DNA from: Bombyx mori
Lineage: Eukaryota; Arthropoda; Insecta; Lepidoptera; Bombycidae
Direction: 5' to 3'
DNA length: 64,000 bases
Assembly: GCF_030269925.1 (NCBI RefSeq)
Contig: NC_085120.1
Coordinates: 13,109,501-13,173,500, forward strand
The notes beneath the pieces were generated by a model, which saw only the letters and a program-made list of their open reading frames with translations, was not told where the DNA came from and did no database searches. The position numbers and the translations under genes were made by a program. Of the stretch, positions 56,797 through 64,000 are shown piece after piece. Every line of letters starts with the position of its first letter. The first letter of the stretch is position 1.

Positions 56797-58164
56797 CCCA
56801 TGCATCAGCCCGCTGAGTTTCTCGCCGGATCTTCTCAGCGGGTCGCGATTCCGATCCGGTAGTAGATTCATTCGCGAAACAATTGCTCTTGAGTTGTTAG
56901 GTCTCCTTCGGAGGCGCTCGGGCAGTTGTTAGCAAATCCCACCCCTCTTGGCTGAGCCTTTGCTCGCCCACCTGTCCTGGTGAAACTGGAAAGGCCCTCG
57001 GGCCACCAGTAAACTTTCAACCATAAAAAAAAAAAAAAAAAAAAAAAAAAGCAGTATGTACTTATTAATAAACAAATAAAATTCTCAATCTTCTGTCTTT
57101 TAGGCCGAAGACAGTGCGAAGCAATCGGTGTCAGTACAAATCGAGAGGCATAAATATTTATGTATATATTTAGTCGCAGCAGCACGCTTCCTCCGGAGCC
57201 GACCGACCGTCAATTACCGGTGTTCTCCGTTACATTCACAAATAGAAAAACATCTATTTTTTAACAGCATCTCCGACAAACAGATCGTAGTTAAGTAATA
57301 ATGGATTCAATTAAAAGTGTGTTGTTTGTTAATGATCGGTTGTAGTTATTGTATGCAACATCCTTAGTAGTGGCGAGGGTACACGAGGACTTGCAGACTC
57401 TTCAGCTGTGAACTGATTGCGGCTGCTGCTATAGAGTACAGATGATTTAGATTGTCCCCCGGCGTGCTGTAAGTTTATCACTTATAAATTATAATGAATA
57501 ATAAAGAGCAGATAAACTAAATTTTAAGTGCGGTTTTTATCGTTATAACCGCTTATCAGCACATTTCTATCGCAAAGCAATTTTCATTACGCTGTTGTTT
57601 CAACGTGTACAGTTACAGCTATCTACCTACACTTCTCTTGGTTACTTCAATGTGCATTATTGAGGATAACTAAAAAACTACTGGTCAAATCTTGATAAAG
57701 TTGAAGTAACACATAAAAAAAATACAATGGATTTCGAACGGTGGAACATCCTCCTTTTTTTTTAAGTCGTGTTTACTTGTTTGTCGTCTATGCGTCCATA
57801 ACCACTTGTTGTTGACCATCCAGGTTAGGTCATACTACCATCAGCGGGAGGCAGGTGGAGTGCGCATAGTTCCAAGCAATCGATGTTTTTCATACGATTA
57901 ACGATATTCACAGCTGCGCGAATTACAAATGTACGTCACGGACAACCTACTAAAATTACAAATGAAAAATGCACAATGACAATACTGCAAAATATTATTG
58001 AAAAATCATGACTAATGCCTCAGTGTTTCTGCTTAGATTGTCGTATTTTTAGTTTGTCACCTAATTAACTATGGTACATTGCAATCATTGCAATTTTGTG
58101 TTACAGATTACATGCACCATATTGTATTAATGCGGAGGGACCTTCAGTTGATATTATTCTGTGT

Positions 58165-58438
58165 TTTTTTTTCCTACCTAAGCCTTGAGAGGCTATTTCA
58201 GCGTAACCTTAACTAGTAGGTGAGCTCACGGGGCTCAAACCGCAGTGATGCTAACACTGACCCTAGCAAGAGCAGTGCTTCGCAGAATCTAACGCCGGAT
58301 CGGAAACGCGACCCGCTGAGAAGATCCGACGAGAAACTCAGTGGGCTGTGTTAATTCGCTCGCCGAGCCCTTCGTCGCAAGCGACGGGTTCGACGAGGAC
58401 GGTAACCGGACTATTCGCTAAACCATGTGATCACTGTA
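58165..58438 (-). mobile_element. LINE 3' tail, mirrored copy of 45940-46213
   Basis: The T-run, AGCCTTGAGAGGCTATTTCA and GACCCGCTGAGAAGATCCGA repeat the left-arm tail in reverse complement. Confidence 0.65.
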
Positions 58439-60159
58439 TCACTAACTTAGCTAATAATGGACAGCTATCCCGCTCCCGTGTAGTTCGTGGCGCGAGTGGC
58501 TGGGACTATTTGTTTACAATAATAACGTAACATAAGTTAATTAAGTAGTCGCCGAAAGAGGAGGAAACATCGACCGCCCTTTAAAATAACGCCCGCATCC
58601 TCCCCGCGGCCATCCGTCTCACTAAAGTCGACCGGTTGATGGCCTCAGAGCTGTGGCGAATGTTCTCTAACATGTATTTTTGATCGAGTTTAATATATTG
58701 CCTTTATAAGATAATTTACTACCTAATTATTATTTATTGTGCGGTTTGTTATAAGGATCTAAGTTCACGTTGCAGTTGCATACACGTTTGTCCCAAGAAA
58801 TGCCGATTAAACTTGTTTTTTAATACGCTTTTATTAGCTTCAGACGTATGTATGTTTGTAACGGAATCTTTGAACATGATTTTGACCCCCTTCAAAACGT
58901 CGGATTAACTCGAAATTTGGTATACTTATTAAGGACCAATGACAATTCAATATTTAAAAAATAAATTGAAAAAATTGAAATTAAACGAAAAAATTAAAAA
59001 TATAGAATAGTCTAAAAAAACTAAAAAAATAAGTATGCTTTTATAGAAAATGGAGCTAAAAAATTGAAAATAAATTTTAATAAATTTGAATTAAAAATAG
59101 TGTCTTTTTTTTTGTAGGACATGAAAAAAAGGCGTAAAATGCAGTTTTATGAGTTTCTCTGAGTATCACTACTGATCAATTTCATGTCTGTTAGGTTATT
59201 CGCTTATTTTACGACGTAATATCGATCAAGGTTCACGTTCTGGTATTTGATTCATTCACATTTCTGTTCACACTTCCTTCGGTGGACCACCCGCGGTAAT
59301 AACTTACATCAGTATTACTTATACTTCTATTTTCGGAAGTCTGATGGAATGGCAGAGTGTATATACGGGCTTATGGCCGATGTATTACCCGTTTTAAAAA
59401 TCGATTATTGAGGAGAGATTCGAGTGTCAAGAACTTTTTCTTTTATTTATCTGGGCAGTGGAATTTACAGGCCACTTGTGTAAAGTTCTAACCGGATCGC
59501 ATTGATACTTATCTTGAGCTTTGAGGTCAGTCTCAATCGTGATGTCCCAAATCGGGACACAGATAGCTCGCGGTTATTGGTTGGCATCTACCGCCTGATC
59601 GGGCCTACTAGACGGCTTGCAAAACTAAATTAGAATTCACCGTATAACTTTAAATGCTGTTATAACCACAACGGGATAATTAGGCAAAATTAGTAAGAAA
59701 ACTTTAGTAAATTAGAATACAAATATTTAAAATGCTTGACTAGGCTTGTTACCAGTCGCAAATAGCTTCATGAAGACATAAGTGGCCTTTTAAGGAGTTT
59801 TGCATAATTTATTAATTAGTAATGTGACCGTTTTGGGTCACCTGCCTGTTCACACTAGATTGATGGTGCCGTTTCAATACTAAATTCCGTAAAAGGAGCC
59901 GAGTAAATGCTACGCTAAGAAGCAAAGCGATCTCGGGTAATCCTTGTAAAAATACATCGTTTTATTCTGAACCTTATTCTTCCACCTGGAGATATAAATA
60001 AAGTCGAACTCTCTCCTTTGCTTTGATTTTTTTTATTACCATCCAAAGTCGACGAAATTCCGTATTTACTTAAAGTTTCGTGGTCACCATCGCTCATGAA
60101 TATCAGCAAGTTACAAGCCGTTGACTTATTAGTAAAGACATTACTGGCTTTCACGCTGG

Positions 60160-60398
60160 ACACTTGTGGTAGGACATCATGTGAGTCCGCGCGGGGGTGG
60201 TCTCCCTATTTCTGTCGTCAAGCAGTAATGCGTTTCGGTTTGAAGGGCGAGGCAGCCGTTGTAACTATACTTGAGACCTTAGAACTTATAATGCAAGGTG
60301 AGTGGCGCAATTACGTTGTAGATGTCTATGGGCTCCAGTAACCACTTAACACCAGGTGGGCTGTGAGCTAGTCCACCCCTCGATGCAATAAAAAAAAA
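60160..60398 (+). repeat. Bm1 SINE, mirrored copy of 43980-44218
   Basis: Forward Bm1 body ending CCACCCCTCGATGCAATAAA; same private variants as its partner in the left arm. Confidence 0.88.
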
Positions 60399-61005
60399 CA
60401 CGTGATTGCTCCAGGACAGAAATGGACACTCACGGCGCGTTCGCTACTGCTGCTCATGATAAAAATTAGAGGAGTTCAGAAAATTGAAGATACTGGGAAT
60501 GAATGATGGGGAAGAACTAACACAAACAGCTTGAGAATGTCAGGTTCACAACCTAACCGGTACGCAGCATTAGCTGACTAAGATCACAACAAAATACTTA
60601 TATTAATGGTCGTAAAGACTTCTAACATTAAATTTGAAATAAAAAATTACACGAACTGTAAATAAATCCGTAGAAATATGGAGCGTACCACGATAACAGA
60701 AATAGAATGAGTTTAAATGAGCGCGGAATCCCGGCAGGTTGGATTGTGAGGGTAAAACGGTACGGATTAGTAGCGGGTATGCAACAAAACATATTAATAT
60801 GAAGCATTCCCGGGGGCTTACCGCCGGACGCCCTGACATTAGCCTCGCCCGTCTCGCGGCGCGTCGAGGGGGCGCGGATCAAAGCTATTAAAAGGAATAA
60901 TATCGTTTGTTGACGAGACGGAAACCGACAGACGTCTCGTATACAATTATTGCAGCTTCGTCCCGTCAAACGCTTCTAATTTTTATTTTTCTTTAACATT
61001 GACTA

Positions 61006-61254
61006 ACTTTTTTATTTATTGCTTAGATGGGTAGACGAGCTCCCACCCCGCCTGGTGTTAAGTGATTACTGGAGCCCATAGACATCTACAAGGTAAATGC
61101 GCCACCCACCTCGAGATATAAGTTCTAAGGTCTCAAGTATAGTTACAACGGCTGTCCCACCCTTCAAACCGAAACGCATGACTGCTGCGCGACAGAAATA
61201 GGCAGGGTGGTAGTACCTACCCGTGTGGACTCACAAGAGGTCCTACCACCAGTG
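61006..61254 (-). repeat. Bm1 SINE, mirrored copy of 43124-43372
   Basis: Reverse Bm1 from TTGCTTAGATGGGTAGACGA to GGTCCTACCACCAG; same private variants as the left-arm copy. Confidence 0.9.
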
Positions 61255-61618
61255 ACTGGTAGGTACTGGTTGAGATCTTAAATATATTATATCAATTTAA
61301 AATCGCTGCCTACTTCAGATTTGTCTCAAAGAATAATGATAATTTGGGTTAGTACATATTTAAATAAACGTTCGCATTTCAAAAACGTATTACTCAACAG
61401 ATTTGAAAATTATGGTGGAGATCGTCCTCTTAATTTTTGCTGAGTACGGATGTGCAAGTGGCACTGCAGCCAGACGGTCTGTCGCGGCGAACAATAGAGA
61501 GGGGATGGAGTGCTCTGTGCTCGAGTCTCGGTCATGTCTGTCTCTTTACAGAAAAGGGACCCCTACGCTTTGTAATTACATAGTTCTTATTGCCCTGATA
61601 CCACAATACATAAATACA

Positions 61619-62009
61619 CTAGCTTTTGCCCGCGACTTCGTCCGCGTGGAATAGTTGCCAATAATGCTTTATTTTAGAACAAATTTGGTTAGCATAAAAA
61701 ACATTATAGTGAGCCAACCTTAACGTATAGACATATGCTGTCGCGGACTTTTTTAGATCTTTTAAAGGGGAACAATTCTGTCATACATTATTTTAGCGAA
61801 ACTTCAACCGTTTCTGCAGCGCAAGCAGCGGAGGCTCTCAAAAGGGAAAAAACCGGATTTTGATACATTCTTTATTGGTGCTCCGCTTGTATTGGTCTTA
61901 GCGTGATGTTATATAGCCTTCCTCAATAAATGGGCTATCTAACCATGGGACCAGTAGTTCCTGAGATTAGCGCATTTAAACAAACAAACTCTTCAGCTTT
62001 ATAATATAT
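61619..62009 (-). mobile_element. Helitron family H4, mirrored copy of 42369-42759
   Basis: CTAGCTTTTGCCCGCGACTT opens the copy and AAACTCTTCAGCTTTATAAT closes it, the reverse complement of the left-arm Helitron. Confidence 0.7.
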
Positions 62010-63096
62010 AAATAAATAAATAAATAATAAATACATATATCAGACAAAAATTGAAAATGTTCGATAATGTAAAGGTAGCGCGTCACTCGACTTAAACACT
62101 TATTTAAATATTTATTTTTAAAATACCGACACAACATTTTTACGTCGTCACCGAGGTCATGCTCCTCAATTAATAATTCAAAAACATTTGTTGTTTATTT
62201 GTTAATGTAATTACAATATGTATTCCGGAGCAGAGTGAAACATGTGCCTTCAGTGAAGTCATACGATTGCACAGCTGAGCCGGCCCCTTGTTTTTCAGCC
62301 TTCGCTAGTTGGCATGAAAGCAACCGTAATTATAATTTATTCCTCTACAGCCATTGTTTCATATACTTTGCCTTTATAATTTTTTTATGTCAAGAGCGTA
62401 TTTATTAAACAGCTGTACTTACAAATAAGAACCTGACTACAGGAAAATAGAAGTCCGTGTGCGCTCCTCACTGGAGTGTACGTAGTTATATCTCCCTCGT
62501 TTTATGCTAACCTAGTACTTTTAAATTTCAAATGATACTAAGCTATAAAACAAAATCTAAATCTGTACGTAAAGGATGAACAAGCAAACGTACTTTCCCC
62601 GTTTCTAATAATTATTTTAAATATATTTATAAAAGCGACTACATGCATGCACATGACGTGATATTAAAAAAATATAAACAGACTAAATTAGAAACAAGAC
62701 GGAATTCAAAACATCCATTTTAGGTCAAACGTTGCACCAAACATCAGTCAGCACGTTAAACGCACAAGATCAAAGAATTACTTTCTTTCAAACATGGATT
62801 CCTGGTAACTTCTGATATTTTAGTACTAAGTAATAATGTCCACAGAAGGGATCCGTACAAGTACGTACACCGCGTGGGCGTGAAGATGTTTCTAGGTTGA
62901 TATTATGATCGCACTTGTCAACTCTGACGAAACGTATTTTGTGTAACATTAAGATAATATTTGATATTGTGATCAGCAATTACATCTTTCGGTAGTCCGT
63001 TTACACCCGGATTAAACCAATCTTATTGTTGGTAAAAAATTTAGCTGCAGACGGACAGACGTGGTGAGCTTTTACCAAACTTGTCAAAATGGATAG

Positions 63097-63176
63097 TGGC
63101 TTCTACTTCGTGATCTGTATTACGGGCTCCAGTAATTACTTAACGCTAGACGGGCCTTGAGCTTCATCTGTACTAT
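63097..63176 (+). repeat. Bm1 SINE fragment, second copy
   Basis: Duplicate of 50826-50905 within the direct repeat. Confidence 0.55.
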
Positions 63177-63514
63177 TGTATAAAATGATTGGAAATCGTA
63201 AAATTAATCAAAAGTCGTCATTAATGTCTGGACTATTCAGTAGTTTAGCAGCAACTGTCTACTTCTTCGTTCGGACCAGGAGAGTTTTTCTATCGGTACC
63301 AAACAAATAATTAAATGAAACTAATAATTAATTTACTAATGAACTCATAACAAATTTTTTGATAACATTACCTCTGTGCTGGGACATTTGTATGTGAAAG
63401 TGTTGAATATATTATAACTATAAACATATTTTAGCAGTAATGGGTTTATGTGTTATATCATTAACAATCAATGCATTGTTGTCAACCGAGGAATACGTGA
63501 GTTCTGCTCTAAAC

Positions 63515-63621
63515 TTTTTTTTTTATTGCTTAGATGGGTGGACGAGCTCAAGCCCACCTGATGTTAAGTGGTTACCGGAGCCATCTACAACGTAAATGCG
63601 CCACCCATCTTGAGGTATAAC
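63515..63621 (-). repeat. Bm1 SINE 3' part, second copy
   Basis: Duplicate of 51244-51350 within the direct repeat. Confidence 0.85.
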
Positions 63622-64000
63622 TTCTGTAGGATAATGGTGAGAGAACGTTATTGTATTCCAGCTCGAAGTATGTTCGGATTATGATGGTCACTTAGCAGTA
63701 AGTGTACTACGATTCTCATTATCGAATCTTCGGTCAAATTGTGATTTTTTCAACACCCAAAGTAGATACATTAAGCTGTCGATCTTAAAGAGTTTTAAAA
63801 TCGAACTCCATTTCAATGCACAATATGACTACCGCGTGCTCTGAACCAAATATCCTATAAGCCCCTTACACCGTTAAAAGCCCTTCTGTGGCCCTCGCGC
63901 CGGCAGCCAACAAAAATAATGTAAGTGCTGCTATAAACAGCGCCACAGATATGCATTGCCAATAAAAAATAAATAACTCGAGTCTGGAATTTTTAGAATG

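Larger units (their letters stand above)
53585..57050 (+). mobile_element. jockey-like non-LTR retrotransposon, 5'-truncated, intact ORF2
   Basis: From about 53585 the sequence becomes GC-rich and codes for the end of a gag-like ORF1, then a complete ORF2 (endonuclease and reverse transcriptase), a 3' UTR (56797-57024) and a 26-base poly(A) (57025-57050). Order and length suit the jockey clade. The 5' end lies inside ORF1, so this copy could not move by itself. No copy of the bases following the poly(A) (GCAGTATGTA) was found near the 5' end, so a normal target-site duplication is not visible. Three-prime ends of the same family occur at 9.1 and 21.8 kb. Confidence 0.88.
57051..62814 (-). repeat. 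right arm of the 5764-bp inverted duplication
   Basis: Reverse complement of 41564-47327. It begins directly after the poly(A) of the retrotransposon with GCAGTATGTACTT and ends GGTAACTTCTG, followed by ATA and then the second copy of the 50547 segment. Content mirrors the left arm. Confidence 0.95.
62818..64000 (+). repeat. direct duplication, second copy (runs off the window)
   Basis: Repeats 50547-51729 at offset 12271, still matching at the last base. Only three bases (ATA) separate it from the end of the inverted arm, whereas 3.2 kb of other sequence (47328-50546) separates the corresponding segments in the first copy. Confidence 0.95.

Noticed and set aside
41564..62814. Giant foldback or TIR transposon with 5.7-kb inverted ends
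   Set aside because: The outer flanks (TACATGATAG at left, ATATTTTAGTAC at right) show no target-site duplication. A direct copy of spacer sequence follows the right arm, which a simple transposon would not produce. No transposase is encoded in the spacer except the unrelated LINE.
1..64000. CRISPR array, bacterial operon, phage or mitochondrial insert
   Set aside because: No regular spacer repeats, no Shine-Dalgarno-led gene strings and no mitochondrial gene order were seen; everything points to insect nuclear DNA.

Overview
The window reads as nuclear DNA of a silkworm (Bombyx sp.). The main evidence is more than thirty copies or fragments of one tRNA-headed SINE that matches Bm1, the abundant Bombyx SINE. 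Lepidopteran-type Helitrons, a jockey-like non-LTR retrotransposon and Tc1/mariner relatives fit the same origin. The DNA is AT-rich with small GC-rich islands and mostly looks like intron or intergenic sequence filled with transposons. No bacterial-style genes, rRNA, CRISPR array or true tRNA gene was seen.

Host genes: the only convincing host coding sequence is a pair of minus-strand exons near the left edge (5833-5672 and 4879-4650). The first carries a start codon. Both have good splice sites, their phases match, and the second ends inside what looks like the start of a GAS2-family calponin-homology domain. The remaining exons must lie to the left or are not recognisable here. A minus-strand TATA-plus-splice-donor island near 36.0 kb could be an upstream first exon or promoter, but that is speculative.

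Mobile DNA, left to right: Helitron-like non-autonomous elements (5.9, 10.7, 14.2, 20.9, 30.1, 42.4 and 48.0 kb, with one mirrored at 61.6 kb); a small TIR element (about 6.94-7.16 kb); 3' tails of jockey-like elements (9.1 and 21.8 kb); an IS630/Tc1-mariner relative inserted at a TA inside a Bm1 copy (23.9-25.1 kb); an RTE-like tail with a GA microsatellite (28.6 kb); a mixed Bm1 and R1-like cluster (34.5-35.1 kb); a second tRNA-SINE (36.5 kb); a TIR element with TTA target duplication that was itself hit by Bm1 (38.35-38.98 kb); a 556-bp internally deleted mariner with both TIRs (40.65-41.21 kb); and a 5'-truncated jockey-like retrotransposon with an intact 960-codon ORF2 (53.6-57.05 kb).

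The largest structure is a rearrangement. Segment 41564-47327 recurs in reverse complement at 57051-62814, with no net length change and identical conceptual peptides. The inverted copy starts directly at the retrotransposon poly(A). At its far end, after 3 bases, it joins a direct copy of 50547-51729 that runs off the right edge. The order (forward segment, unique spacer, inverted copy, then a direct copy of part of the spacer) fits either a replication template-switch duplication/inversion or a haplotype or assembly misjoin at the homopolymer. The sequence alone cannot decide between them, but the two models make testable predictions.
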